From: Paenibacillus elgii NBRC 100335
GTDB taxonomy: Bacteria; Bacillota; Bacilli; Paenibacillales; NBRC-103111
NCBI RefSeq assembly: GCF_004000865.1
Contig: NZ_BIMB01000008.1
Location: 62,001 to 126,000, forward strand
Direction: 5' to 3'
DNA: 64,000 nt
A program made the position numbers and the translations under genes. The notes under the pieces were generated by a model, which saw only the letters and a program-made list of their open reading frames with translations, searched no databases and was not told the origin of the DNA. Every line of letters begins with the position of its first letter. The first letter of the stretch is position 1. Positions 51,524 through 60,910 of this stretch are shown one piece after another.

Positions 51524-52775
51524 ACGGTTAGGAGCTTCGGCCAAGTATCCCAAGGTGCTGATTACCGGCGGCCGCGCTCCGGCAGCTCTGGAGCTTGCCC
51601 GGCTGCTCGCTGCCGCCGGCTGTGAGGTGCACGCGGCCGAAAGCGTGCGACACCACCTATGCCGCGTATCGAAGGCGGTCGCCCGCAGCCATGCGGTGCC
51701 GGGTCCGGCACGCGAACCCGAGCGCTTCGTTGCGGCGCTCGAAGAGATCGTGCGGCGCGAAGGCATCGCCTGGTTGATTCCGACCTGCGAGGAGATTTTT
51801 TACGTGTCGGCCGGGCTGGAGCGGCTTAGTCGGATATGCCGCGTGGCTGCTCCGCCGCTGGAGCAGCTTCGGAGGCTGCACAGCAAATGGGAGTTCATCC
51901 GCCGGGCCCGAGAGCTCGGCTTGTCCGTTCCGCATACGGAGCGGGTGAGCACTCCGCAGGAGTGGGCCCGATTCAAGGCGCGAATCGTCTCTAGCCCGGA
52001 GGAAGTGTTCCGGGACGGCTATGTCGTGAAGCCGGAATTTTCGCGCTTCGCTTCCAAGGTTCGCATTGTGAAGCCATGCGGCCGGGAAGTAGCGACGGAG
52101 AGGACTCGGACTACCGGGGAACGCCTAACCGAAGTCCGGCTGGAAGCCGAAAGCTATCCTTGGGTCGTTCAGCAGTTCATCCCCGGTCGAACGCTGTGCA
52201 CCTACAGTATCGCGTATGAAGGCAGACTCGCGATTCACGCCGCCTATGCCGCCAGTTACGCGGTCCGCGGCGGGGCCAGCGTATATTTCGAGCCGCTGTA
52301 CCATCCCGGCCTTCTCGAATGGGTACAGCGGTTTGTCCAGATGGAACGGTTCACCGGGCAAATCGCGTTTGATTTCATCGAGACGGAGCGGGGAGAGCTG
52401 TACGCTATCGAATGCAATCCGCGGACGACAAGCGGCATCCACCTGTTCCGGCCGGAGGACGGGCTGGTCTCGGCTTTGCTACAGCCGGAAGCGCTGGGCG
52501 AATCGGTGATCGAGCCGCAGCCGCATGCGCGAGGGATGCTGGGGCTGCCGATGCTGGCCTGCGGGCTGACGGGAAGTCGCTCGTGGCGGGCCTTCGCGGC
52601 ATGGCTATCCAAGTATGCGATAGCCCGGGATGTTGTGTTCCGCTGGAGCGACCCGCGGCCTTTTACGGAGCAGCTTTTTCTGCTCTTGGAGCTGCGAAGA
52701 GCCGCAGCCGCCCGCAAGCAGACGCTTATGGAAGCTTCGACCGGCGATATCGAATGGAACGGAGGGACGTCATGA
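51513..52775 (+). CDS. ATP-grasp ligase
   Basis: 420 residues from TTG 51513, eight bases after GGGAGG (TTG 51507 also possible), overlapping the KAS III stop. N-terminal preATP-grasp Rossmann part KVLITGGRAPAALELARLLA. ATP-grasp core with Lys in YVVKPEFSRFASKVRI, the VVQQFIPGRTLCTYSIAYEG strand and the metal-binding end DFIETERGELYAIECNPRTT. Members join a carboxylate to an amine, thiol or similar through an acyl-phosphate. The substrate is unknown; an amide-forming step in this pathway is inferred. Confidence 0.85.
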   Translation: MITRRLGASAKYPKVLITGGRAPAALELARLLAAAGCEVHAAESVRHHLCRVSKAVARSHAVPGPAREPERFVAALEEIVRREGIAWLIPTCEEIFYVSAGLERLSRICRVAAPPLEQLRRLHSKWEFIRRARELGLSVPHTERVSTPQEWARFKARIVSSPEEVFRDGYVVKPEFSRFASKVRIVKPCGREVATERTRTTGERLTEVRLEAESYPWVVQQFIPGRTLCTYSIAYEGRLAIHAAYAASYAVRGGASVYFEPLYHPGLLEWVQRFVQMERFTGQIAFDFIETERGELYAIECNPRTTSGIHLFRPEDGLVSALLQPEALGESVIEPQPHARGMLGLPMLACGLTGSRSWRAFAAWLSKYAIARDVVFRWSDPRPFTEQLFLLLELRRAAAARKQTLMEASTGDIEWNGGTS

Positions 52776-53776
52776 GCAGGAATGCCTTAGTGACGGGAGG
52801 AACAGGCTTTCTGGGCAGACGGCTAGCTCTCCGTCTTCGGGACGAAGGCTGGAACGTTACCGCGTTAGGCAGACAACCGGCGATCGGGGAGAAGCTTCGG
52901 AGGCAGGGTATCCGTTTCGTGCAGGCGGACCTGCGGGACCGGGAGCGGATGGACGTTGTTTGCGCCGGTCAACAGGCTGTATTTCACTGCGGGGCATTAT
53001 CGGCATCGTGGGGGCCGTACAACGACTTTTACGATAGCAACGTTCTCGGGACGGAACATGTTATCGCCGGCTGCTTGCGGCATCAGGTCGGCCGGCTTAT
53101 TCACGTGTCGACGCCCAGCGTGTATTTCGGCAGCACCCACCGGCTGGGCGTCCGGGAATCGGACCCGCTTCCGCGCCGCCAAGCCAGCCCGTACGCCGCG
53201 ACGAAGCGGCTGGCCGAGGATGCCGTAACGCGGGCCGGGGCGGCAGGGCTGGAGACCGTTATCGTGCGGCCGCGCGCCTTGTTCGGTCCGGGCGACGCTT
53301 CGATTTTGCCGCGGCTGATCGAAGCGAATGCGGTACAGGGTATCCCGCTGATCGGTGGAGGGAAGGCGCTCATCGACTTGACGTATGTCGATAATGCCGT
53401 CGATGCGCTGCTGCTGTGCCAAGCGGCGCCAGCCGCTGCCGTGGCGGGACGCATCTACAATATTACGAACGGGGAACCGATGCCTTTTGGCGAGGCGGTA
53501 AGCAAGCTACTCGGGAAACTGGGCATTCCGGTCCGGTTCAAGCGGCTGCCTTATGCCGCCGCCTACGGCGTGGCTACGCTGATGGAGCTGTCCGCCCGGC
53601 TGCTTCCGGGCCGGGGCGAGCCGATGCTCACCCGGGCGGTCGCGGGCATGATCGGGAGAAGCCAGACGCTGGATATTAGCGCAGCCCGAAGGGAGCTGGG
53701 CTATTCGCCCAAAATTTGCGTGGACGAAGGAATGGAAGCTTTTGCTCAGTGGTGGAGGAGTAAGCATGACTTATAG
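52772..53776 (+). CDS. NAD(P)-dependent epimerase/3-beta-HSD-like reductase (OleD-like)
   Basis: 334 residues from ATG 52772 after GGAGGG, ATGA overlap with the ATP-grasp gene. Extended SDR: NALVTGGTGFLGRRLALRLR at the N-terminus, VFHCGALSASWGPYNDFYDS, and the catalytic YAATK in ASPYAATKRLAEDA. The pattern fits the 3-beta-hydroxysteroid dehydrogenase/NSDHL group to which OleD belongs, enzymes that reduce 2-alkyl-3-ketoacyl products of head-to-head condensation. Beside a KAS III this makes a beta-keto reduction step the simplest inference. Confidence 0.85.
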   Translation: MSRNALVTGGTGFLGRRLALRLRDEGWNVTALGRQPAIGEKLRRQGIRFVQADLRDRERMDVVCAGQQAVFHCGALSASWGPYNDFYDSNVLGTEHVIAGCLRHQVGRLIHVSTPSVYFGSTHRLGVRESDPLPRRQASPYAATKRLAEDAVTRAGAAGLETVIVRPRALFGPGDASILPRLIEANAVQGIPLIGGGKALIDLTYVDNAVDALLLCQAAPAAAVAGRIYNITNGEPMPFGEAVSKLLGKLGIPVRFKRLPYAAAYGVATLMELSARLLPGRGEPMLTRAVAGMIGRSQTLDISAARRELGYSPKICVDEGMEAFAQWWRSKHDL

Positions 53777-54650
53777 ACAACAGAGAGAAGACAGAGGGCT
53801 GCCGATCCCCAAGGTCAAGCTGCGCTTGTTTGCGGCAGGCTATTGCACGCACCCGGAATGGGTCACGCTTCGGGGCGGCTCGCTGCGTTCGTGCCGCATT
53901 CCGGCGATATTCGCCTGCATCGAGCATCCGGTGTTCGGCGCGATTGTCGTCGACACCGGATATTCGGAGCGGTTCATCCGGGAAACGAACCGGCTGCCGG
54001 AGCGGCTGTACCGTATGATTACGCCTGTGGTATTCCGCGAGGAGGAAAGCGCGGTGCGGCAGCTTGCAGCCTGCGGGGTCATTCCAGAGCAGGTGCAGAC
54101 GGTGATCGTGACGCATTTTCATGCCGATCATGTGGCCGGTCTGCGCGATTTCCCGAACGCCACATTTTTGTACGTGCCGGAGGCGTACGACGCGGTGAAG
54201 TCCTTGCGCGGATTGGCGGCACTCCGCAGGGCGTACCTGCCGGGGCTGCTGCCGGAATCGTTCGAACGCCGCTCGCAGCCGATTCTCCAGGACCGGAAGG
54301 TCGAGCTGCCGGCGGATTTCCCGTTCTCCAGCGGCCTCGATGTGCTGGGTGACGGCAGTCTGGTTGCGGTCGACCTTCCCGGGCATGCGGACGGGCAGAT
54401 CGGGCTGCTTTTGTCAACGGAGCGCTACGATTATTTGCTCTGTGCCGATGCGGCTTGGTCGAGCCGGGCGATCCGCGAGAACCGCCCGCCGCACCCGCTT
54501 GCCGGACTGGTCATGCCGAACCGGCGGCAGTACCGGGATAGCTTCGAACGGCTCGTTCGGCTGCACGAGCGGTATCCGGCTTTGCGTATCGTTCCCTCAC
54601 ACTGCCCGGAAATTTGGGAAAAGTGGATTCGAGGAGGGGAACCGCTCTGA
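53766..54650 (+). CDS. Metallo-beta-lactamase-fold hydrolase (lactonase-like)
   Basis: 294 residues from ATG 53766 after GGTGGAGGAG, overlapping the previous stop. Metal ligands: THFHADHVAGL (HxHxDH), the second-site His in VDLPGHADGQIG, Asp in YLLCADAAW and His in IVPSHCPEIW. The layout resembles MBL lactonases such as AHL lactonase. A thioester or ester hydrolysis, or lactone opening in this pathway, is possible. One base is shared with the next gene. Confidence 0.82.
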   Translation: MTYRQQREDRGLPIPKVKLRLFAAGYCTHPEWVTLRGGSLRSCRIPAIFACIEHPVFGAIVVDTGYSERFIRETNRLPERLYRMITPVVFREEESAVRQLAACGVIPEQVQTVIVTHFHADHVAGLRDFPNATFLYVPEAYDAVKSLRGLAALRRAYLPGLLPESFERRSQPILQDRKVELPADFPFSSGLDVLGDGSLVAVDLPGHADGQIGLLLSTERYDYLLCADAAWSSRAIRENRPPHPLAGLVMPNRRQYRDSFERLVRLHERYPALRIVPSHCPEIWEKWIRGGEPL

Positions 54651-55993
54651 TGTTCATCGATTCGCTGCGCATTTTATCCCGTTATTGGCTTACCCGCCAC
54701 GGACGCCGGTGGACGGACCGGGCTTCGCTCGAGCGGTGGCAGGAAGCGCGCATCCGGAACCATTTGGACCGGGTACGGCGGCAATCCCCCTTTTACCGCG
54801 AATGGTGGGGGAATCGTCCGCTGTCGGAATGGCGGGAGTTTCCGATGATCGACAAACAAATCATGATGGAGCAGTTTGACCGTCTGAATACGGCGGGAAT
54901 CCTGAAAGAGGAAGCCTTTGCTCTGGCGCTCCGCGCGGAACAAACGCGGGATTTCACTCCGATGATCGGCGGGACGACCATCGGCTTATCGTCCGGAACG
55001 TCGGGTCACCGGGGACTGTTTCTCGTCAGCCGGGAGGAGCGGCTGGCCTGGGCGGGCGCCGTGCTGGCCAAGGTGCTGCCGGGATCGCTGCTCGGCAAGC
55101 ACCGCATTGCCTTTTTTCTTCGCGCCAACAGCAACTTATATGCCGCGGTAGGCAGCCGGCGGCTGCAGTTCCGGTTCTACGATTTGCTCGATCCTTTGGA
55201 GCACCATCTGGACAGGCTCCGGGAACAGCAGCCGACCTTGCTCGTCGCGCCCCCTTCCTTGCTTCGCCTGCTTGCGGAGCAGCAAAGAGAGGGGCGGTTA
55301 TCGATTGCGCCCGGGCGCATCGTGTCGGTGGCCGAGGTGCTGGACCCGCTCGACCGCCGGTATATCGAGGAAGCATTCGGGCAAACGCTGCATCAGGTTT
55401 ACCAGTGCACCGAAGGTTTTCTTGCCGCTACATGCGCTCACGGTACGCTGCATATGAATGAAGATATCGCAGTCATTCAAAAAGAAGTTGTGGACCTTCG
55501 GTTGCGGAAGTTCATTCCGGTTATTACCGATTTTTCCAGAATGGCGCAGCCGATGATCCGGTACCGGCTGAACGACGTGCTGACCGAACGTGCGGAGCCT
55601 TGTCCTTGCGGATCGCCGTTTATGGCGATTGAAACGATCGAAGGGCGCTGCGACGACTTGTTCTATTTTCCGGCTCGCGATGGCGAAGGATGGGTGCGCG
55701 TATTCCCCGATTTCGTCAGCCGGGCGCTGCTTGCCGCCTCCGGTGATATCGAAGCGTATCGCGTCGTGCTCCACGCGCCGAACCGGCTGGAGGTTTCCCT
55801 GCAAGTCGCGGACGGCAAACGGGCGGAGACTGAAGCGGCCGTGGCGAATGCCTTGACTGGCTTGTGCGATCGGATCGGCTGCTGCACGCCCGGGTTCGAA
55901 TTTACGGCGTATGCCTTCCAGCCGGGAGACCGGAAGCTTCGGCGGGTGGAGAGGAGGTTCGACCTTGACCTCGATGCTGCGCTTATTCGATAG
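54650..55993 (+). CDS. Adenylate-forming enzyme, F390-synthetase/phenylacetyl-CoA-ligase-like
   Basis: 447 residues from ATG 54650 after GAGGAGGGG. ANL-type features: the P-loop region TIGLSSGTSGHRGLFLVS, the aromatic/Glu motif VYQCTEGFLAATCAHGTLHM, and MIRYRLNDVLTERAEPCPCG, with Cys residues as in F390 synthetases. It activates a carboxylate as an acyl-AMP. The partner (thiol, amine or internal hydroxyl) is unknown. Together with the reductase it recalls the OleC/OleD pair, although OleC belongs to another branch of the superfamily. Confidence 0.82.
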   Translation: MFIDSLRILSRYWLTRHGRRWTDRASLERWQEARIRNHLDRVRRQSPFYREWWGNRPLSEWREFPMIDKQIMMEQFDRLNTAGILKEEAFALALRAEQTRDFTPMIGGTTIGLSSGTSGHRGLFLVSREERLAWAGAVLAKVLPGSLLGKHRIAFFLRANSNLYAAVGSRRLQFRFYDLLDPLEHHLDRLREQQPTLLVAPPSLLRLLAEQQREGRLSIAPGRIVSVAEVLDPLDRRYIEEAFGQTLHQVYQCTEGFLAATCAHGTLHMNEDIAVIQKEVVDLRLRKFIPVITDFSRMAQPMIRYRLNDVLTERAEPCPCGSPFMAIETIEGRCDDLFYFPARDGEGWVRVFPDFVSRALLAASGDIEAYRVVLHAPNRLEVSLQVADGKRAETEAAVANALTGLCDRIGCCTPGFEFTAYAFQPGDRKLRRVERRFDLDLDAALIR

Positions 55994-57125
55994 GAAATCG
56001 ATCGGGCAGCTCGAATGGCCTGATACGGCTGACGGCGGCTATGCCAAGCGTTACTTGCTTCCGCTGCTTCAACAGCCGGTCGAGACATTCGTGCCGAACC
56101 TGTCCACGGCTTTGCACGTGCTTCAACTGAACGACAACGTATTGCCGGTGACCGTCAACGAGACGGAATACGACAATTCGTACGTCTGTTCCCCGTACAC
56201 CCACTACGTCAGCTATGCGAAGCAGGAGTTGTATCTGCTGAACTCTCGCCCGGCGGAGATTGCGCTTCGTGGACTGCTTACCACTATGGGCTGGCTGCTG
56301 AAAGGGAGCGGGTTCAACCGTACGGTGCACGTTAACAACTGGCTGCTGTCGACCAATTTGTATCCTGATCTGTCCGACGAGGAAATGGAAGACGCGGTGC
56401 GCTTCCTGCTCCGTTCGTTTCCGAAGCATACGCTGATTTTCCGGTCCCTCAACCGGACGACGAACGGCGCGATGATGGATGCGCTGGAGAAGCTGGGCTT
56501 CCGCATGGTTCCGAGCCGGCAGGTTTATCTGCTCAAGCCGTCGGACGATGCCTGGATGAATGCGAAAGCCCGCTGGCTGCTGAAGCGGGACTACGGACTG
56601 CTGGACAAACACGGGTATGAAGCTGTCGGTCCGAAGGATTTGACGGAGGCGGATATGCCCCGGCTGGCGGACTTGTACCGGGCGCTTTATTTGGACAAAT
56701 ATTCGTACCACAATCCGCAGTTCGGAGCGAGCTTTTTCAAGCTGGCTTGGAAGGAAGGGCTGCTGGAGCTGCATGCGCTTCGTCATAAGCCGACGGGACG
56801 TCTGGATGCGGTGCTCGGCTTCTTTTGCCGCAACGGGGTCATGACCACGCCGATCTTCGGTTACGATACGTCGCTTCCGCAGGAGCTCGGCTTGTACCGC
56901 ATGCTGTCGTCGGTGCTGATCGGCATTGCCCGGACGAACGGCCATCTGCTCCACGAAAGCTCGGGGGCCGCGCAGTTTAAGCGCAACCGAGGGGCGGTCG
57001 CGGATATCGAATACAGCGCCGTTTACGACCGGCATTTGCCCTTCCGCCGGCGTTCGGGCTGGATGCTGCTGCATAAGACGCTGAACGGCATTGGCATTCC
57101 GCTTATGAAAAAATATAAATTTTAG
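55965..57125 (+). CDS. GNAT-like N-acyltransferase family protein
   Basis: 386 residues from TTG 55965, seven bases after GAGGAGG, inside the 3' end of the previous gene; ATG 55974 is too far from that site. The C-terminal half has a GNAT-like fold (DLTEADMPRLADLYRALYLD, then FFKLAWKEGLLELHALRHKP, VLGFFCRNGVMTTPIFGYDT, LHESSGAAQFKRNRGA), as in FemAB/BioF2-related acyl transferases. The N-terminal half may be a second, degenerate GNAT unit. It probably attaches an acyl group to an amine or hydroxyl of the pathway product. Confidence 0.7.
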   Translation: MTSMLRLFDRKSIGQLEWPDTADGGYAKRYLLPLLQQPVETFVPNLSTALHVLQLNDNVLPVTVNETEYDNSYVCSPYTHYVSYAKQELYLLNSRPAEIALRGLLTTMGWLLKGSGFNRTVHVNNWLLSTNLYPDLSDEEMEDAVRFLLRSFPKHTLIFRSLNRTTNGAMMDALEKLGFRMVPSRQVYLLKPSDDAWMNAKARWLLKRDYGLLDKHGYEAVGPKDLTEADMPRLADLYRALYLDKYSYHNPQFGASFFKLAWKEGLLELHALRHKPTGRLDAVLGFFCRNGVMTTPIFGYDTSLPQELGLYRMLSSVLIGIARTNGHLLHESSGAAQFKRNRGAVADIEYSAVYDRHLPFRRRSGWMLLHKTLNGIGIPLMKKYKF

Positions 57126-57152
57126 ATGGGAGCAGGAGAAGGAGGGAATTCC

Positions 57153-57998
57153 ATGGACAACGCCCAGCCGGTTGCTTTGGTGACAGGCGCGTCCAGCGGC
57201 TTTGGCTTGTTGACGTCGGTCGCGCTGGCTCGCGCTGGCTATAGAACCGTTGCGACGATGCGCAATCCGGACAAAAGCGATGCACTTCAGGGGCATGCGG
57301 AGCGCAGCGGGGTGCAGGAGCTGATCGACATCATGCCTCTGGATGTTACCGATCACGAGGCGATCGGGCAAACCGTCGGTTCGATTGTCAAAACATACGG
57401 CCGGATCGACGTGCTCGTGAATAATGCCGGTTTCGCCGTCGGCGGATATGTTGAGGATGTGCCGATGGAGCAGTGGAGACAGCAGCTGGAGACGAACGTA
57501 TTCGGTATGATCGCGGCGACCAAGGCCGTGCTTCCGCATATGCGGGAGCGAAGGTCCGGGTGCATCGTCAACGTCAGCAGCGTCAGCGGCCGCAGCGGCT
57601 TTCCCGGTTATGCCCCTTACAGCACGTCCAAGTTCGCCGTGGAAGGCTTCAGCGAGTCGTTAAGGCTCGAAATGAAGCCCTTCGGCGTTAATGTCGTGCT
57701 TATCGAACCGGGCGCCTACAAGACGGACATCTGGCAAAAAGGCTTCGACTCCATGTGCAGCTCCGAAGCCTCGCCTTACCGGCCTTTGCTGGAGAAGGTG
57801 CTCCGCTACTCGAAGCAAGCGGCCGCTACCGCACCGGACGCGGCGGAGGTAGCGGAAACCATCGTCCGCGTCGTCCGCTCGAAGCGTCCCAAGCTGCGTT
57901 ATCCGCTCGGTCGCGGGGCAAAGCTGGCCCTGAGGAGCAAGGCGCTGCTCCCTTGGCGGTGGTACGAATCAATTGTGCTGCGTCTGCTCAACAAATGA
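57153..57998 (+). CDS. Short-chain dehydrogenase/reductase
   Basis: 281 residues from ATG 57153 after AAGGAGGG; ATG 57126 is in frame but has no good site. Classical SDR: ALVTGASSGFGLLTSVALAR, NNAGFAVGG, Ser in VNVSSVSGRSGF and YSTSK in APYSTSKFAVEG. The C-terminal tail is basic and may bind a membrane or acyl substrate. Last gene of the operon, followed by a terminator. A carbonyl/alcohol oxidoreduction late in the pathway is inferred. Confidence 0.85.
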   Translation: MDNAQPVALVTGASSGFGLLTSVALARAGYRTVATMRNPDKSDALQGHAERSGVQELIDIMPLDVTDHEAIGQTVGSIVKTYGRIDVLVNNAGFAVGGYVEDVPMEQWRQQLETNVFGMIAATKAVLPHMRERRSGCIVNVSSVSGRSGFPGYAPYSTSKFAVEGFSESLRLEMKPFGVNVVLIEPGAYKTDIWQKGFDSMCSSEASPYRPLLEKVLRYSKQAAATAPDAAEVAETIVRVVRSKRPKLRYPLGRGAKLALRSKALLPWRWYESIVLRLLNK

Positions 57999-58325
57999 AG
58001 CGCATAAATGACATAAGACAAGGCCGTTCCTGGTCGGAGATGATCCGCGGGAGCGGCCTATTTGTTTGTCGACAGATTGACCAAAGCTCTAGTGGCGTGT
58101 AACGGCATGGCCTGGAGACCGGTCCGGCCGCAGATTCCGCGTTCGGGGGCCCCATCGGATACTTCATTTAAAACTCTAAAGTACATGTCAAATGTTTATT
58201 GAGAGAAGAATTTATTTTATAGGGATATTATCGTTGAACCTTGGCATTTGCATCAATGTAGTACGATGGGGGTGAAGCTCGAAACGATATTCATTTGCGA
58301 GATCAACGATAAAGGAGGAGTATCT
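57999..58325. other. Intergenic region between the operon and uvrA2-like gene
   Basis: It holds the operon terminator (58021-58068, stem AGGCCG...CGGCCT then TATTTGTTT) and an AT-rich stretch from about 58155 that probably carries the promoter of the next gene. I see no gene here. Confidence 0.55.
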
Positions 58326-60833
58326 TTGAAAGAAGCCATCTTGATCCAAGGCGCACGTGAAAACAATCTGAAAAACATTTCGTTATCGATTCCCAGAAAT
58401 CGATTGGTTGTCTTGACCGGGCCATCGGGGTCCGGGAAATCAACGCTCGCGATGGATACGCTGCAAAGGGAATGCCAGCGGCAGTATATGGAATCCATGG
58501 GAATGGTCACGGATTCGATCAGCAAGCCAAAGGTGGATTCCATCGCCGGACTGTCTCCGTCGATCAGCGTAGGACAGCACGTCACGAACCGCAATCCAAG
58601 GTCGACGGTAGGCACGGTGACGGACATCTATACGTATTTGCGCCTTTTGTACGCCAAGCTCGGAGAACGGCCGTGCCCGTCCTGCGGCTCGACCGTTCCG
58701 CCATCGTTCGAAGAGGCGGGTGGCTTGAGCGAGGAGGACGAAGCGTCCGGCCAGCCGCAATACGTCCAATGCCCGAACTGTGCGCTTGAGCTTTCCAAGC
58801 TGACGATGGGCCATTTTTCGTTCAACAAGCCGGAGGGCGCTTGCGAAACGTGCGATGGACTCGGCAGCGTAGCCAGCCTGAACCTGGAGGCCGTCTTCGT
58901 CGAAGAGCAGAGCCTGCGCGGGGGATGCGTGACTTTTTGGTACCAGTCACTCATCGATTACCAGAACAGCATCCTGCAAGCTGCCGCCAAGCATTACGGC
59001 TTCGTCTTCGACCCGGATCAGCCGTTGAAAGAATACGGCCAGGTTCAGCGCGACCTGCTGTTCTACGGCGTGGAAAGCGAAGCCTTCCTGCGGCACTTCC
59101 CGAACGTCCAGCCGCCCAAAACGGTCGGTAGAGGAAGATTCGAAGGCGTCGTCACGATCTTGTGGCGGCGCTACCTGGAAAAAGACGGCGACCCAAACGG
59201 TTCGGCGTCCGTAGGGGCGTATTTCCGCCGGCAAACGTGCGGTGGCTGTCAAGGAACGAAGTTGAACCAGCAAAGCCGCCGGGTTACGGTGCGCGGCGCG
59301 TCGATTGCCGAAGTATCGTCCTGGTCGCTGGATGACGTGCTGTCGTGGCTGAACGGTTTGCCGGGAAGCTTGCCGCCGGCCGGACGAGAAATGCTGGAGC
59401 CGGTGCTGAACGATTTGCCCGAGCGGCTAAGACGGGTGATCGATGTCGGTTTAGGGTACTTGTCGCTTCACCGGCAGACGGTGACGCTGTCCGGAGGAGA
59501 GGCGCAGCGAATTCGGCTCACTTCCTTGCTCGGTTCCGGTCTCACCGGGGTGCTGTATATTTTGGACGAGCCTTCGGCAGGGCTGCATCCGCGGGACACG
59601 GAGGGGCTAATTCATGTCCTGAAGCAGCTTCGCGATCTGGGAAATACGGTGCTTGTCATCGAGCATGACGTCGAGGTGATGCGTGCGGCGGATCATGTCA
59701 TTGACATGGGACCCGGCGCGGGCGCGATGGGAGGAACCGTCGTCGGCGAGGGTCCCTTGGAAGCTCTGAAGTTGTGCGAGAGGTCGGTTACGGGCGCTTA
59801 TTTGCGGGACGAGAGCTTACTGTCCTCAGGGCGGGTTAGAAGGCGGGGGAATGGGAGCTTCCTGACGATCCGGGATGCCCACGCGCGGAATTTAAAGCAC
59901 ATTACCGTTTCGTTTCCTCTCGGCTGCCTGATTTCGGTGACCGGCGTATCCGGTTCGGGGAAGTCGACGCTCCTGTTCGATCTGCTCGCGCCGGACGAAC
60001 AAGCCGGGAAGCACGAAGGCTGCGGAGCTATTACCGGTCTGGAGCATATCGGGAACTGGATTACAGTAGACCAGTCTCCGCTCGGGCGGATGCAGCGTTC
60101 GAACATTGCGACTTATACCGACGTCTTTACCTCGATTCGGAATCTGTTCGCCAGCTTGCCGGAGGCGAAGCGAAGCAAGCTGACATCGAAGCACTTTTCG
60201 TTCAATACGCCCGGCGGACGCTGCGAGAACTGCCAGGGGCTCGGCGTTTTGTCGCTGCACATGCATTTTCTTCCGAATCTGGAAGTGCGGTGTCCCGCCT
60301 GCCGTGGCAGAAGGTTTCAGGATAACGTACTGCGTGTTACCTACAAAGGCTACACGATATCCGACCTGCTCGATATGACGGTTCAAGAAAGCCTGTCCGT
60401 CCTGAAGGATCAGGATAAAATGTCAAGAACGATTGAACTGCTCTGCGAGGTAGGGCTTGGCTATTTGCAGTGGGGCCAGTCCGTAACGACGCTGTCGGGC
60501 GGAGAGGGGCAGCGGGTCAGGCTGGCCAAGGAGCTGAGCAAAAAAACAAAGACCCACACCCTCTATTTGCTGGACGAACCGACTACCGGCCTGCATCCCG
60601 GTGATGTGCGGCAGCTGCTCGTTTTGTTGAATAAATTGGTTGATGCGGGCCATACCGTGATGGTGGTCGAGCATAACGTGGACGTCATCCGCGAGTCCGA
60701 TTGGGTCGTCGATCTCGGCCCGGAAGGAGGAGAAGCGGGCGGCTCGCTCGTCGCAGCGGGAACCCCGGAGGAAGTGGCCGCATGCGAAGCTTCTCACACC
60801 GGGCGCTTCTTGAGGCAAGCACTACGCTTGTAA
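58326..60833 (+). CDS. UvrA2-like ABC ATPase (UvrA paralogue without UvrB-binding domain)
   Basis: 835 residues from TTG 58326 after AAAGGAGGAG. Two UvrA-type ATPase halves: Walker A LTGPSGSGKST and VTGVSGSGKST, signatures TLSGGEAQRIRL and TLSGGEGQRVRL, zinc-finger Cys pairs (PCPSCG, PNCALE; CENCQG, CPACRG). It is about 100 residues shorter than housekeeping UvrA, as in class II UvrA2 proteins that lack the UvrB-binding domain. Such proteins occur near producers of DNA-binding drugs (DrrC-like). Its position after the biosynthetic operon suggests a protective role; a terminator lies between, so it is expressed separately. Confidence 0.85.
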   Translation: MKEAILIQGARENNLKNISLSIPRNRLVVLTGPSGSGKSTLAMDTLQRECQRQYMESMGMVTDSISKPKVDSIAGLSPSISVGQHVTNRNPRSTVGTVTDIYTYLRLLYAKLGERPCPSCGSTVPPSFEEAGGLSEEDEASGQPQYVQCPNCALELSKLTMGHFSFNKPEGACETCDGLGSVASLNLEAVFVEEQSLRGGCVTFWYQSLIDYQNSILQAAAKHYGFVFDPDQPLKEYGQVQRDLLFYGVESEAFLRHFPNVQPPKTVGRGRFEGVVTILWRRYLEKDGDPNGSASVGAYFRRQTCGGCQGTKLNQQSRRVTVRGASIAEVSSWSLDDVLSWLNGLPGSLPPAGREMLEPVLNDLPERLRRVIDVGLGYLSLHRQTVTLSGGEAQRIRLTSLLGSGLTGVLYILDEPSAGLHPRDTEGLIHVLKQLRDLGNTVLVIEHDVEVMRAADHVIDMGPGAGAMGGTVVGEGPLEALKLCERSVTGAYLRDESLLSSGRVRRRGNGSFLTIRDAHARNLKHITVSFPLGCLISVTGVSGSGKSTLLFDLLAPDEQAGKHEGCGAITGLEHIGNWITVDQSPLGRMQRSNIATYTDVFTSIRNLFASLPEAKRSKLTSKHFSFNTPGGRCENCQGLGVLSLHMHFLPNLEVRCPACRGRRFQDNVLRVTYKGYTISDLLDMTVQESLSVLKDQDKMSRTIELLCEVGLGYLQWGQSVTTLSGGEGQRVRLAKELSKKTKTHTLYLLDEPTTGLHPGDVRQLLVLLNKLVDAGHTVMVVEHNVDVIRESDWVVDLGPEGGEAGGSLVAAGTPEEVAACEASHTGRFLRQALRL

Positions 60834-60882
60834 AGGCGGCAGGGGACGTCCCCACAAACCGGACCGTGCGGGAGCGTAGGAG

Positions 60883-60910
60883 GAGGTGCCGTTCGGGCAT
60901 CTCTTTTTTT
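60883..60910 (+). terminator. Terminator of the uvrA2-like gene
   Basis: GAGGTGCC-gttc-GGGCATCTC followed by seven T. Confidence 0.85.

Noticed and set aside
55983-57539. A 518-codon minus-strand frame opposite the GNAT-like and SDR genes
   Set aside because: It covers two genes with clear motifs on the other strand and itself shows only shadow composition.
50525-57998. Identification of the operon as a true Ole olefin pathway
   Set aside because: There is no OleB-type alpha/beta hydrolase and no OleC of the usual branch, and the extra ATP-grasp and GNAT genes do not belong to that pathway. Only a partial parallel is claimed.
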